DNA of 64,000 bases from Pseudomonadota bacterium (GCA_021781575.1 JAJXWP010000002.1:62001-126000), one strand, 5' to 3'; counted from the first letter of the stretch, positions 48,178 to 60,312 are shown. Notes: generated by a model from the letters alone, not told the origin. Numbers and translations are program-made.

Positions 48178-49304
48178 TGGAGGATTGGCTGCGCGAGCTT
48201 TGGCCGCGGCATCGGCGGGCGATCCTGGCCGGCGCGGCGATGCTGGCCGTTGGGCTGGCCATCGGATTGGCCGCCGGCCGCGTGCTGGTCCCGGGGAACC
48301 GGGCGGTGCTGCCGGCAAAATCGGCCGCCGCGCCGGCTCAGCCGGCCGCACCGCCGGCCGCAGCATTGCCGGGTCCGACCGTGACGAATGGGGTGACGAG
48401 CGATCCGCCGGCGACCGAGACCAGCCCGCACACGGTCGTCGAGGACGAACCGCTTGTTCAGCCGCCGATGGCGGCTGAAACCCGGTTGGCGGCGTTGCCG
48501 CCACCCGCTCCGCCGCCGGCGCGGCGCGAAAGACCGGCCTGGGAGCGGTTTGCCGTGGTGGCACCGAATCCCGGCGGATTACCGATGGTCGCGGTGATTA
48601 TCGACGACATGGGGTTGGACAGGCGGCGTTCGGAACGCATCCTGCAACTGCCGGGGCCGTTGACTATTTCGTTCATGAGCTATGCCGAAGAACTGGGGCG
48701 GCAGACACAAGAGGCGCGCGCCCATGGCGACGAACTGATGATGCATGTGCCGATGGAGCCGTTGGGCCAAGGCATCGACCCTGGTCCCGGCGCCCTGCTC
48801 GACCGGCTGACGCCGGAGGAACTGCGCAAGCGGATAGGCGCCGACCTCGATCGCTTTACCGGCTATGTCGGCATCAACAACCACATGGGCAGCAAATTCA
48901 CCGCATTCGCGCCGGGCATGGAGATGCTGATGGAGGAACTGCATCGGCGCGGCCTGCTGTTTATCGACAGCCTGACCACCGATCACAGCGTCGGACTGGC
49001 GCTGGCCCGGCAGGCCGGTGTGCCGACGGCGGGGCGCAACGTGTTCCTCGACAACGAGGCGGATGTCGGGGCGATCAACGGCCAACTGGCCAAGCTCGAG
49101 GAAATCGCCCGCAAGAAAGGCAATGCCATCGCTATCGGCCACCCACGGGACGCGACCATTGCCGCCTTGGCGGGCTGGCTGCCGACACTGCGGGCAAAGG
49201 GCCTGGTGCTGGTACCGGTAACCGCCGTGGTGCAGGCCCGCCAGCATGGCGACACGCGTTACAGCAGGGGGCCGGACACGCCGGCGCCGCCCGGGCGGAA
49301 TTAG
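48177..49304 (+). CDS. Divergent polysaccharide deacetylase family protein (YibQ-like)
   Basis: 375 residues. One N-terminal membrane helix (about 16-38), a long Ala/Pro-rich linker (40-130), then a divergent deacetylase domain: VAVIIDDMGLD, PLTISFMSYAE, GDELMMHVPMEP, INNHMGSKFTA, FIDSLTTDHSVGLALA and NAIAIGHPRDATI. The domain faces the periplasm. Its substrate in alphaproteobacteria is undefined. The usual neighbours of this family, as I remember them (a C-terminal protease and an RNA pyrophosphohydrolase), are absent here. Confidence 0.9.
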   Translation: MEDWLRELWPRHRRAILAGAAMLAVGLAIGLAAGRVLVPGNRAVLPAKSAAAPAQPAAPPAAALPGPTVTNGVTSDPPATETSPHTVVEDEPLVQPPMAAETRLAALPPPAPPPARRERPAWERFAVVAPNPGGLPMVAVIIDDMGLDRRRSERILQLPGPLTISFMSYAEELGRQTQEARAHGDELMMHVPMEPLGQGIDPGPGALLDRLTPEELRKRIGADLDRFTGYVGINNHMGSKFTAFAPGMEMLMEELHRRGLLFIDSLTTDHSVGLALARQAGVPTAGRNVFLDNEADVGAINGQLAKLEEIARKKGNAIAIGHPRDATIAALAGWLPTLRAKGLVLVPVTAVVQARQHGDTRYSRGPDTPAPPGRN

Positions 49305-49432
49305 CTTGGTGCGGCCGGATATCGCCGGAGACAGCCAAGGAAAACGGCAAGGGAAACGGCCGCGCCATTGACCGCGGCGGAATTCGCGCCGATGATCAGC
49401 CGCAAGCCAACTTCAAGGCGGAGAATCATTCC

Positions 49433-49633
49433 ATGGCGAAAACATACAAGGTGGCGGGCATGACCTGCGGCGGATGCGTGCGCTCGGTGGAGCAGGCGAT
49501 CAAGGCGGCGGCGCCGGGCGCCAGCGTGAGCGTCGATCTGGCCAGCGGCAAGGTCACCGTCGACGGCGTTGAGGAGGCGGCGGTGGCCAAGGCGGTGGAC
49601 GACGCCGGCTTCGAGTTCCGCGGGGCGGCTTAG
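49433..49633 (+). CDS. Heavy-metal-associated (HMA) copper-chaperone-like protein
   Basis: 66 residues, a single HMA domain. The metal site is GMTCGGCV with Cys12 and Cys15, the MxCxxC motif of CopZ and Atx1 proteins. The expected beta-alpha-beta-beta-alpha-beta pattern is visible (VSVDLASGKVTVDG, AVAKAVDDAGFEF). It probably binds Cu(I). No copper ATPase is encoded nearby. Confidence 0.93.
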   Translation: MAKTYKVAGMTCGGCVRSVEQAIKAAAPGASVSVDLASGKVTVDGVEEAAVAKAVDDAGFEFRGAA

Positions 49634-49733
49634 GCCGATTCCCTCCTGGACCAGGGGATCGGCAGGTCCCAATTCCCGTCGCGCCCGAGGGGCGATTGGA
49701 AAACGGGTGACAACGGATGCCGCTACGCGGCCA

Positions 49734-49809
49734 ACGGATAAGTGAGATTTCAAATATCTCCGCCGAAGGCGGCAAAGTCCTTAATCCGTGTTTATCCGGC
49801 GTTATCCGT
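49734..49809. repeat. Intergenic repeat with ACGGATAA/TTATCCGT arms
   Basis: ACGGATAA (49734-49741) faces TTATCCGT (49802-49809). Inside are CCGCC-GAA-GGCGG (49760-49772) and further ATCCG copies. It resembles ATCCGTG/TTATCCG-type dispersed repeats (recalled). It fills the spacer between the HMA gene and maoC. Confidence 0.55.
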
Positions 49810-49828
49810 ATTGCCCAAGAGCCCAGGA

Positions 49829-50305
49829 CTAACCCGCGTCCCGGCATTTCAGCAGGTTCATCGCCTTCATCGTCATCACCACCTCGTCGTGCTGATTGAC
49901 TACTTCGATGAAGGAACGGACCATGCCGCGGTCCGGCTTCGAGCGGGAGCGATTGGTTTCCAACACGGTGACGCGCACCCGCAACACGTCGTCCGGGCGC
50001 ACCGGCTTGGTCCAGCGCAGTTCGTCGATCCCCGGCGAGGCCAGGCTTGCCACCTTAGACAGGTAATGGTCGGCGTAGAGGCGCATCATCAGGCCGGCCG
50101 TCTGCCAGCCGCTGGCGATCAGCCCGCCGAATGGCGTCTTTGCCGCCGCCTCCGGATCAATGTGGAAATCCTGCGGATCGTAACGCTTGGCGAATTCCAT
50201 GATCTCGTCGGCATTTACCGAGGCGCTGCCGAATTCGTAGACCGCTCCGGCGACATAGTCTTCGAAATAACGCCGGTCGATCGGCACCTGGAACTGCGCT
50301 CCCAT
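49829..50305 (-). CDS. MaoC-family (R)-specific enoyl-CoA hydratase/dehydratase
   Basis: 158 residues from the ATG at 50305. An ATG two codons earlier (50311) overlaps the trpE stop, but GGAGG is 6 bases from 50305 and directly abuts 50311. Hot-dog fold with the hydratase-2 motif YDPQDFHIDPEAA (catalytic Asp and His), FGGLIASGWQT and IDELRWTKPVRPDDVL. The substrate is not known. It is coupled to the end of trpE. Confidence 0.9.
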   Translation of the reverse strand: MGAQFQVPIDRRYFEDYVAGAVYEFGSASVNADEIMEFAKRYDPQDFHIDPEAAAKTPFGGLIASGWQTAGLMMRLYADHYLSKVASLASPGIDELRWTKPVRPDDVLRVRVTVLETNRSRSKPDRGMVRSFIEVVNQHDEVVMTMKAMNLLKCRDAG

Positions 50306-50307
50306 GC

Positions 50308-51831
50308 TCATCCTCCGTTACGGCCGGCGAAGGTCACCGCTTCCTCGGCGGCGCGCAGCAAAGCCCGGGCCTTGTTCCAGCACTCCTGGTATTCCGACTC
50401 GGGTATCGAATCGGCGACGATGCCGGCGCCGGCCTGGACCACCATCTGACCGTCCTTGACCAGGGCGGTGCGCAGCGCGATGCAGGTGTCCATGGTGCCG
50501 TTGGCGGCGAAATAGCCGATGCAGCCGGCATAGAAGCTGCGCCGGTCGGGTTCCAGTTCGTCGATGATCTCCATCGCCCTGACCTTTGGCGCGCCAGACA
50601 CGGTGCCTGCGGGAAAGCCGGCGAACAGGGCATCCATGGCATCGTGACGCGGATCCAATTTGCCTTCCACATTCGATACGATGTGCATGACGTGCGAATA
50701 AAGCTCGATCACCATCTTCTCGGTGACCTTCACCGTACCCACTTCGGCGACCCGCCCTACATCGTTGCGTCCCAGATCGAGCAGCATCAAATGCTCGGCC
50801 AGTTCCTTGGGGTCGGCCAGCAGGTCGGCGGCCAGCGCCTTGTCTTCCGCATCGTCGGCGCCGCGCTTGCGGGTGCCGGCGATCGGCCGGATGGTGACCG
50901 TGCCGTCGCGCAAGCGGACCAGGATTTCCGGGCTGGATCCCACCAGGGCGAAATCCCCGAAATCGAGAAAGAACAGGAACGGACTTGGGTTGGTCCTCCG
51001 CAGCGCCCGGTACAGCGCGAAGGGCGGCAGCCGGAACGGCACGGTGAGCCGCTGTGATAACACCACCTGGAAGATGTCGCCGGCCAGGATATATTCCTTG
51101 GCCTTGTTGACCATCCGATGGAAATCCTCGCGCGACATGTTGGCCGCTTCGGCCGTGGGCGGCTGTTCGTCCAACAGGGTGTTGCGGCCGTAGGGCAGGC
51201 AGCGCTCGAAATCTGCAACCACGTCGGCCAGCCGTTCGCAGGCCTGGGAGAATGCGGCGCGCGCGTCGACCCCGGCTTGTGGCCGCGCCGGGGTGACGAC
51301 GGTAACGGAATCATCCACGTTGTCGAAAATGGCCATCACCGTCGGGCGGAGGAAGATGCCGTCCGGAACGCCGATGCCGTCGGGGTTGCCATCGGGCAAT
51401 CGCTCCACCAGCCGGACCATGTCGTATCCCATATAGCCGACCAGACCGGCGGCCATCGGAGGGAGGACATCGGGCAGGTCGATATGGGATTCGGCCACGA
51501 CGGCGCGCAGCGAGGCCAGCGTACCGTCCGCTTCGGCGACCGGGCAGGGGCGGAACGCGTGCTGGTCGAAGCGGGCCTGGCGGTTGATCTCGGCCGAATC
51601 GCCTCGGCATCGCCAGATCAGGTCCGGCTTCATGCCGAGGAAGGAGTACCGCCCGCGCTTGGCGCCGCCCTCGACCGATTCCAGCAGGAAGCTGTTGGGC
51701 CGGCCGTCAGCCAGCTTCAGCATGGCCGAGACCGGCGTTTCCAGGTCGGCGACCAGTTTGGTCCACACGACCTGGGCCACGCCTTCATCGTAGCCGCGCT
51801 GGAAGGTATTGAAGTCAACGCCCGTTTTCAT
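50308..51831 (-). CDS. trpE: Anthranilate synthase component I
   Basis: 507 residues; converts chorismate and ammonia to anthranilate with TrpG. The N-terminal SFLLESVEGGAKRGRYSFLG has the LLES tryptophan-feedback element. The chorismate domain has QVVLSQRL, NPSPFLFFLDFGDFALVGSSPEILVRL, PIAGTRKRG, LGRNDVGRVAEVGTV, HIVSNVEGKL, PAGTVSGAPKVRAMEIIDELEP and RSFYAGCIGYFAANG. Separate from trpG, with maoC downstream and ppiD upstream on the same strand. Confidence 0.98.
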   Translation of the reverse strand: MKTGVDFNTFQRGYDEGVAQVVWTKLVADLETPVSAMLKLADGRPNSFLLESVEGGAKRGRYSFLGMKPDLIWRCRGDSAEINRQARFDQHAFRPCPVAEADGTLASLRAVVAESHIDLPDVLPPMAAGLVGYMGYDMVRLVERLPDGNPDGIGVPDGIFLRPTVMAIFDNVDDSVTVVTPARPQAGVDARAAFSQACERLADVVADFERCLPYGRNTLLDEQPPTAEAANMSREDFHRMVNKAKEYILAGDIFQVVLSQRLTVPFRLPPFALYRALRRTNPSPFLFFLDFGDFALVGSSPEILVRLRDGTVTIRPIAGTRKRGADDAEDKALAADLLADPKELAEHLMLLDLGRNDVGRVAEVGTVKVTEKMVIELYSHVMHIVSNVEGKLDPRHDAMDALFAGFPAGTVSGAPKVRAMEIIDELEPDRRSFYAGCIGYFAANGTMDTCIALRTALVKDGQMVVQAGAGIVADSIPESEYQECWNKARALLRAAEEAVTFAGRNGG

Positions 51832-51844
51832 CTGTCGGTCCGCG

Positions 51845-53725
51845 TCATTTCTGGAACTGATCGTCGATCAGCGAGGTGTTGACGCGCACGGTATAATCCT
51901 TCTGCAGTTTGGCCAAATATTCCTGCATCAGGTCCTCGCCGAGGGCTTCACCCAGCTTCTTGCGGGCGTTGTTGTAGGCCACCGCATCGGCCTTGGGATC
52001 GGCGGGGATCACGCTTTGCAGACGGGCCAGCATGGCGCCGCCCCGCAGGGGCACCACGGCGACGCCGCCAGGGGCGGTCTGCTTGAACATTTCCGCCGCC
52101 AGCAGGGGTGGCACGTTGGCGACCCCGCCGCCGGTGCGCAGGAACGGCTTGGTGGTTTCCACCTTGAAGGGGCCTGCCACGGCCGCCAGCGATTCGCCTT
52201 TTTTCAGGCGCTCCGCCGCCGCTTCGGCCTCCTTGCGGGACACCTGTTCCTTCTGGTCGTCGGTCCAGGCGGCGATGACCTGATCCTTCACCGTGTCGAA
52301 CGGCTTGACCGCCGGCGGCGTGACCTTGTCCACATGGAGGACGAAATAACCGCTGTTGTCCTTGAACTGCGTAACTTCGCTGGTATCGCCCTGGGGAGTC
52401 TGGAAGGCCGTCGCCAGGAAGTCCGACAGCAGGGGGACGCCCGGCGCCGGCTTGCCGTCGGGGCCGTCACCCTTCGCGTCCATTGCCGCCACCTTGAGCG
52501 GCTTGACGCCGACCGTGCCCGCCGCCTCTTCGATGCCGGCACCTGAGCCGATGGAATCTTCAAGCTTGGTCGACAGGGCGTAAAGGCGGTTGGCCGCTTC
52601 GTCGTTCACCAGGCCCTGCACGATGATGCTGCGTACGTCGGCGAGGGCTCGGGTCTTGCCCGGCACCACCGAGGCGACGTGCAGGACATGCCACCCGAGA
52701 GGCGACTGAACAGGACCGACGATGCCCGGGCCGGGAGCGCCGAAGGTCGCCTCGGCCAGGCCCTCGATGGGCATCTGCCGGCGGTCGACCCACCCCAGGT
52801 CGGAGACGGTGTGGCCGGCGGCCTTGGCGGCCGCGGCAAAATCCTTGCCCTTGCGCACCGTGTCGGCAAAGGCCTGCGCCTTGGCCTTGTCGGCAAACAG
52901 CACCTGCTGGACGTCGCGTGTCTCGGGCGTTTGGAATTCGCCTTGCCGCGCCTGGTATGCCTTCTGAACGTCCTGCTCCGACGGCTTGATGTCGCCGGCG
53001 ACGTCGGCCGTCCGGATGACCACCGCGCTGACCGCACGCAATTCCGGAGCCATGAACTGGCTGGAATGAGCCTTATAGAAGGCCTTCAGCGTGGCGTCGT
53101 CGGGTTTGGCCGGCTCAGGCATCTTGTTGGCGGGGAAGCTTACGGTTTCCGCCACGCGCTGCTCGTTCCGATAGCGGAAAAGAGGCTCGGCCAGAGCTGC
53201 CGGTACCGTTGCGCCACCCCCGATCAGCCGGACCAGCTGCTGGCGTGCGAAGTCGGCCCGTTCAAGGCCGAGATACTGGCGCTCGGTCAAGCCGGCCCGC
53301 GTCAGCACCTGCTGATAAATGTCCTTGTCGAACACATGCAGTTGGTTCTGGAAGGCTGGCGTGCCGGCGATGATCCGGCGCATGGTGTCGTCGTCGACGC
53401 CCAGTTTGAGGTCATCGGCTGCCTGGTCGAGCAGGCTACGGCTGACGATCTGTGCGATGGTGCGTTGCAACAGGCCAAGTTGGCGCGCCTGATCGATCGA
53501 CAGCTTGCCACCGAACGCGGCGGACAGCCGTTCGACATCTCTGCGGAATTCATCGACCACCTCGGTGGCCGAGATATTCTGCCTGCCGACGACGATTGCC
53601 GGGGTGGCCGCGACGCGCATGCGAATGACGTCGCCAATACCCCATACGCCGAAGCTGAGGATCAGAAGACCGAAGAGAATCTTGATGTACCAGGACTGCG
53701 AAGCCTTGCGGAAAGCGTCGAGCAT
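51845..53725 (-). CDS. ppiD: PpiD-type peptidyl-prolyl isomerase with SurA N-terminal domain
   Basis: 626 residues. A membrane-anchored periplasmic folding factor: one N-terminal helix (about 14-34, YIKILFGLLILSFGVWGIG), a SurA-like chaperone domain (about 45-190), then a parvulin domain (about 270-365; QVLFADKAKAQAFADTVRKGKDFAAAAK ... SPLGWHVLHV) and a second helical region. The C-terminal part has another chaperone-like segment. It is divergent from tpiA. It ends 13 bases before the trpE start. Confidence 0.94.
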   Translation of the reverse strand: MLDAFRKASQSWYIKILFGLLILSFGVWGIGDVIRMRVAATPAIVVGRQNISATEVVDEFRRDVERLSAAFGGKLSIDQARQLGLLQRTIAQIVSRSLLDQAADDLKLGVDDDTMRRIIAGTPAFQNQLHVFDKDIYQQVLTRAGLTERQYLGLERADFARQQLVRLIGGGATVPAALAEPLFRYRNEQRVAETVSFPANKMPEPAKPDDATLKAFYKAHSSQFMAPELRAVSAVVIRTADVAGDIKPSEQDVQKAYQARQGEFQTPETRDVQQVLFADKAKAQAFADTVRKGKDFAAAAKAAGHTVSDLGWVDRRQMPIEGLAEATFGAPGPGIVGPVQSPLGWHVLHVASVVPGKTRALADVRSIIVQGLVNDEAANRLYALSTKLEDSIGSGAGIEEAAGTVGVKPLKVAAMDAKGDGPDGKPAPGVPLLSDFLATAFQTPQGDTSEVTQFKDNSGYFVLHVDKVTPPAVKPFDTVKDQVIAAWTDDQKEQVSRKEAEAAAERLKKGESLAAVAGPFKVETTKPFLRTGGGVANVPPLLAAEMFKQTAPGGVAVVPLRGGAMLARLQSVIPADPKADAVAYNNARKKLGEALGEDLMQEYLAKLQKDYTVRVNTSLIDDQFQK

Positions 53726-53903
53726 GTAAAATCCGAGCCTTATATGGCGAGAGGCGGCATCATAAAAGCGGCTCTGGACTGCGGCAACTCGGAAAACGGA
53801 ATTGTCGTCACGCAGCCCTTATCCGTACCACCAGCTACCTGGAATTCGGCAGGGCCCCATGCTAAATCCTCGCTGCCAAAATTAAACTGGGAGGTGTGGG
53901 ATC

Positions 53904-54659
53904 ATGTCTCGTCGTCCGTTGATCGCCGGTAATTGGAAGATGAACTGCCTGAAGGGCGACGGGGTCGCCCTGGCCGAAGGCATCGCTGCCAGGTTGAAGG
54001 CCGAGCCTCCGCAGGCGGATCTGCTGGTCTGTCCGCCGGCGACCCTGATCGACGCGGTTGCCCGCGCCGTCGCCGGCACGCCACTGGCGGTCGGCGGGCA
54101 GGACTGTCACGCGGCGAAAAGTGGCGCCCATACCGGCGACGTCGCGGCACCGATGCTCAAGGATCTTGGCGCGAGCCATGTCATCGTCGGCCATTCGGAG
54201 CGGCGCAGCGATCACGGCGAGACCGATGCGACGGTAAGGGCGAAGGCGGCCGCCGCCCATGCCACCGGGCTTGTCGCCATCATCTGCATCGGCGAGACGG
54301 AAGCCGATCGCGACGGCGGGCGTACGCTCGCGGTGGTGGGCAGCCAGTTCGAAGGCTCGCTGCCGCCTGATGCGACGCCGGAGAACACGGTCATCGCCTA
54401 TGAGCCGGTCTGGGCGATAGGCACCGGTCGGACGCCGACCAACCCTGAAGTGGCGGAGGTGCACGGCGCCATTCGAGCCCTGGCGGCCAAACGCCTGGGG
54501 ACCGACGGGGCGTCCCGCCTGCGCATCCTTTACGGCGGTTCAATGAAGCCGTCGAACGCCGAGGACCTGCTGGCGCTCGAGGACGTGGACGGCGGGCTGA
54601 TCGGCGGCGCCAGCCTGAACGTGGAGGACTTCTGGGCGATCGCTCGAAGCAGCCGTTAG
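53904..54659 (+). CDS. tpiA: Triosephosphate isomerase
   Basis: 251 residues. Catalytic Lys12 in GNWKMN, His97 in VIVGHSERR and Glu167 in [11 protein letters not shown] are all present. The phosphate-binding [12 protein letters not shown] and GGLIGGASL complete the family pattern. GGGAGG lies 8-9 bases before the ATG. An inverted repeat follows the stop. Confidence 0.98.
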   Translation: MSRRPLIAGNWKMNCLKGDGVALAEGIAARLKAEPPQADLLVCPPATLIDAVARAVAGTPLAVGGQDCHAAKSGAHTGDVAAPMLKDLGASHVIVGHSERRSDHGETDATVRAKAAAAHATGLVAIICIGETEADRDGGRTLAVVGSQFEGSLPPDATPENTVIAYEPVWAIGTGRTPTNPEVAEVHGAIRALAAKRLGTDGASRLRILYGGSMKPSNAEDLLALEDVDGGLIGGASLNVEDFWAIARSSR

Positions 54660-55035
54660 AACAGGTGCGCGGTCATCTCCGGAGCGCTTCGGTTCCGAGA
54701 CGCCGCCCCGATCGGACGGCTCCTCATCCTGAGGAGCCGCCGAAGGCGTCTCGAAGGATGCCCCCGCTTCTCGAGTCCGTCCGCGTCCCGCTAACCGCGG
54801 CCGGGAAATAACTGCATCATGCCCGCTCAAACGAAGGCCCGTCCGGTTTATGCCAGTCGACCGGCCTAATCGATTGCCGCTATTCCCATTGGCGTTACTA
54901 CCTCAATGGAGATACTCAAGATTCGGTTCCGGCGTTATTCTTTCAGATGACGCAAGCATGAAGGAAGCGGGGCAGGGCTGTCTCCCCATGCTGGTGAGAC
55001 AGCCCGCCGCCCGTCTTGGAAGCAAGGATTCCATA
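54660..55035. other. 376-bp intergenic region with inverted repeats
   Basis: It holds the double-stem palindromic repeat at 54696-54753. The rest shows no gene with coding character; an in-frame extension of the LuxR gene back to 54850 has no ribosome-binding site. The promoter of the LuxR-type gene should lie here but no strong candidate stands out. Confidence 0.5.
54696..54753. repeat. Double-stem palindromic repeat (CTCATCCTGAGGAG type)
   Basis: CGAGACGCC (54696-54704) pairs with GGCGTCTCG (54745-54753). Nested inside is the perfect hairpin GGCTCCTCA (54718-54726) TCC TGAGGAGCC (54730-54738). The CTCATCCTGAGGAGCC core with GCGTCTCGAAGGATG resembles a dispersed repeat common in alphaproteobacteria (recalled). 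Confidence 0.75.
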
Positions 55036-55779
55036 ATGCCGAATATGGAACTCGGAGCGAATGATCCGAGCACGTCGTCGGTTGCTCTTTTTATCGATGA
55101 TCAAGTGATTGCCGACGGGATACTGAGCCGATTCGACATGGCCGAGCGGCCTGCCGCGGTGGCCCGCATCGATCCCGCCACGCTGCGCCGGGATTGCGAG
55201 TGGCCGGACGGCGAAGTGGCGTTCATCTCTCTTTCATGCATGCGCCGCCTGGCGGATGCTCACGGTGAGCGGTGGCGTGGCTATTGCGCGTCTCACACAG
55301 TCGTACTGGTGATGAATTCGGTCGATTTCATCGATAGTTGGGCGTTTCTCGAGATGGCTGGCGGGGTCTGGTTTCTCGACACGGCCATGCCTCCCGTTAC
55401 CGCGGTCATCGCTCTCGCCAAGGCCGGCTTGTCGGTCCTGCCGCCCACGGCGGTCATGGACATCGTCGGCGACCGCCTGCGTTGCGACGCGATTGCCACG
55501 TTGAGCGGGACCGACCTTGCCATCCTCGATCAACTGGGGGAGGCCAAGAGCAACCGGTCGATCGGCTGCGCCCTCGGGCTGAGCGAGGCTCAGGTGAAGA
55601 CGAGAATGCGCAGCCTTCTGCGGCTGCTGAAATGCCAGAACCGCACCGCCGCGGCGGTCTTCATCACCGGGCTGGGGGACCGGCGCCGGCGAGCCGAAGA
55701 GCGGCAGCTTCCGCCGGGCGGGGTGAAGGGAGGCGCCCGGGCCGACACCGAGCAGGCCAAGCCCCGCGTTTCGGCCTGA
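55036..55779 (+). CDS. LuxR-family transcriptional regulator with degenerate receiver-like domain
   Basis: 247 residues from the ATG at 55036, with AAGGA 7 bases upstream; starts further upstream give non-conserved sequence. The C-terminal GerE/LuxR helix-turn-helix is LSGTDLAILDQLGEAKSNRSIGCALGLSEAQVKTRMRSLL ... CQNRTAAAVF. The N-terminal half (about 18-150) looks like a receiver fold (ALFIDDQVIADGIL, VVLVMNSVDF, GGVWFLDTAMPP) but lacks a clear phosphorylation site pattern with Asp followed by the Thr and Lys. A basic, disordered tail of about 40 residues ends the protein. Target genes unknown. Confidence 0.78.
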   Translation: MPNMELGANDPSTSSVALFIDDQVIADGILSRFDMAERPAAVARIDPATLRRDCEWPDGEVAFISLSCMRRLADAHGERWRGYCASHTVVLVMNSVDFIDSWAFLEMAGGVWFLDTAMPPVTAVIALAKAGLSVLPPTAVMDIVGDRLRCDAIATLSGTDLAILDQLGEAKSNRSIGCALGLSEAQVKTRMRSLLRLLKCQNRTAAAVFITGLGDRRRRAEERQLPPGGVKGGARADTEQAKPRVSA

Positions 55780-55895
55780 CCAGCCCAGGCAATATTGCGC
55801 GGTCATTGGGGGGCAGTCCGGCCGCATCTGCACATCCGGACAAGCGCGAGCTTGCCATCGGTCGGCAAGGCGAATAAAAAGACGCCAGTCTGTCA

Positions 55896-55918
55896 GCCGC
55901 CCCGAGTACTGGGGCGGC
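55896..55918. repeat. Hairpin 21 bases before secG
   Basis: Perfect 8-bp stem GCCGCCCC (55896-55903) / GGGGCGGC (55911-55918) with a GAGTACT loop. It lies just before the secG start and lacks a T-run, so it may be a leader structure. Confidence 0.45.
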
Positions 55919-55938
55919 AGCCTCTTGTCGGTGATCAC

Positions 55939-56250
55939 ATGCTGAACGTGCTTCTCGTCGTCCATCTACTTCTCGCCATCGCCCTGGTCGGGGTGATCCT
56001 GCTTCAGCGCAGCGAAGGCGGAGCCTTGGGCATCGGTGGTGGCGGCGTGATGACCGGCCGTGCGGCGGGTAATCTTCTGACCCGTACGACAGCCATCCTG
56101 GCCACTGGGTTCTTCCTGACCAGCCTTGGCTTGGCGATCTTGGCCAATGCGCGCAGCCAGCCGCACTCGATCATGGATCAGTCGCCGGCCGGCTCGGCTC
56201 CTGCCGCTCCGGCGGCCCCTGCCGCTCCGACCGCGCCGCTGAGCCGGTAA
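55939..56250 (+). CDS. secG: Preprotein translocase subunit SecG
   Basis: 103 residues from the ATG at 55939. Two membrane helices (NVLLVVHLLLAIALVGVILLQ and TAILATGFFLTSLGLAILA) flank the conserved loop RSEGGALGIGGGG ... GRAAGNLLTRTTA. A C-terminal Ala/Pro repeat tail follows. It is part of the SecYEG channel. A strong terminator follows. Its place between tpiA and pyrG is the usual one. Confidence 0.95.
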   Translation: MLNVLLVVHLLLAIALVGVILLQRSEGGALGIGGGGVMTGRAAGNLLTRTTAILATGFFLTSLGLAILANARSQPHSIMDQSPAGSAPAAPAAPAAPTAPLSR

Positions 56251-56266
56251 CCTTTGTCTTTCTCGG

Positions 56267-56301
56267 GAGAGGCGGCAGTGATGACCGCCTCTCTTTTTTT
56301 T
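56267..56301 (+). terminator. Intrinsic terminator after secG
   Basis: Perfect 9-bp stem GAGAGGCGG / CCGCCTCTC (56267-56275 and 56285-56293), 9-base loop, followed by eight T residues. Confidence 0.9.
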
Positions 56302-56355
56302 GTCGTTTTTTGGGGCACCCCCACTTGGGTGCCGGTGACCTCTGGTGTATTGTAA

Positions 56356-57990
<1,635 letters not shown>

Positions 57991-58036
57991 TGGAAAAAGA
58001 ATGATGCCTCGCGTGTTGCCGGCTGCTTCTGGGCAC

Positions 58037-58102
58037 CCAGATGGACACAGACGCGCAGGGATGAACGCAGAGAGATTGATACCCTTCGTCTATGTCCATC
58101 GG
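58037..58102. repeat. Intergenic inverted repeat (ATGGACACAGACG type)
   Basis: CCAGATGGACACAGACG (58037-58053) pairs with CGTCTATGTCCATCGG (58087-58102), with one internal mismatch. The centre contains ATGAACGCAGAGAGATTG. It lies between pyrG and kdsA and resembles GACACAGATGAACGCAG dispersed repeats (recalled). Confidence 0.7.
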
Positions 58103-58158
58103 TGGCCGCGTCGCGGTACCCGCATATATTTCCGTTCTCTTGATCCCGCTGTCCGCCT

Positions 58159-58992
58159 ATGACCACTCCCCGTCACCTCGCCATCGGCTCGGTTACCCTC
58201 GGCAACGATCTGCCGTTCGTGCTCATCTCCGGCCCCTGCCAGATGGAGAGCCGCGATCATGCCCTGGAAACGGCGCAAGCGCTGAAGGAATTGTGCGACC
58301 GGGAAGGGGTCCCGCTTATCTACAAGACTTCGTTTGACAAGGCCAACCGCACCAGCATCGAGGGGCAGCGAGGCATCGGGTTGGATCGGGCGCTGCTGGT
58401 TTTCGCCGAAATCCGGCAACGGCTGGGCATTCCCGTGCTGACCGATGTTCATTCCGCCGAGCAATGCGCTCGAGTCGCCGAGGCGGTGGATGTTCTGCAG
58501 ATTCCGGCCTTTCTGTGCCGTCAGACCGACCTGCTGCTGGCTGCCGGCGCCACCGGCCGGGCCATCAACGTGAAGAAGGGCCAGTTCCTGGCGCCATGGG
58601 ACATGGCCAACGTGGTCAAGAAGATCGAGAGCACCGGCAACCACCGGATCATGCTGTGCGAGCGCGGCGTCAGCTTCGGCTACAACACCTTGGTGACCGA
58701 TATGCGCAGCCTGCCGATCATGGCGCGCACCGGCTGCCCGGTGGTGTTCGACGCCACCCATTCCGTGCAGCAACCGGGGGGGCAGGGCACCAGTTCGGGC
58801 GGTCAGCGCGAATTCGCTCCGGTGCTGGCGCGCGCCGCAGTGTCCATCGGCGTCGCCGCGGTATTCGCCGAGGCGCACGAAAATCCGGACCGCGCTCCGA
58901 GCGACGGCCCCAACATGATTCCCTTGTCCGAAATGCCGGCGTTCGTCGCCACTCTGGCGGCCTTCGACCGTCTGGCCAAACATATCACTTGA
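58159..58992 (+). CDS. kdsA: 3-deoxy-8-phosphooctulonate (KDO-8-P) synthase
   Basis: 277 residues; makes KDO-8-phosphate for the LPS core. Segments [101 protein letters not shown] and [16 protein letters not shown] are diagnostic. It has the metal-independent-type Asn in KANRTS. Confidence 0.98.
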   Translation: MTTPRHLAIGSVTLGNDLPFVLISGPCQMESRDHALETAQALKELCDREGVPLIYKTSFDKANRTSIEGQRGIGLDRALLVFAEIRQRLGIPVLTDVHSAEQCARVAEAVDVLQIPAFLCRQTDLLLAAGATGRAINVKKGQFLAPWDMANVVKKIESTGNHRIMLCERGVSFGYNTLVTDMRSLPIMARTGCPVVFDATHSVQQPGGQGTSSGGQREFAPVLARAAVSIGVAAVFAEAHENPDRAPSDGPNMIPLSEMPAFVATLAAFDRLAKHIT

Positions 58993-60300
<1,308 letters not shown>

Positions 60301-60312
60301 CGGTCAGCTGCC

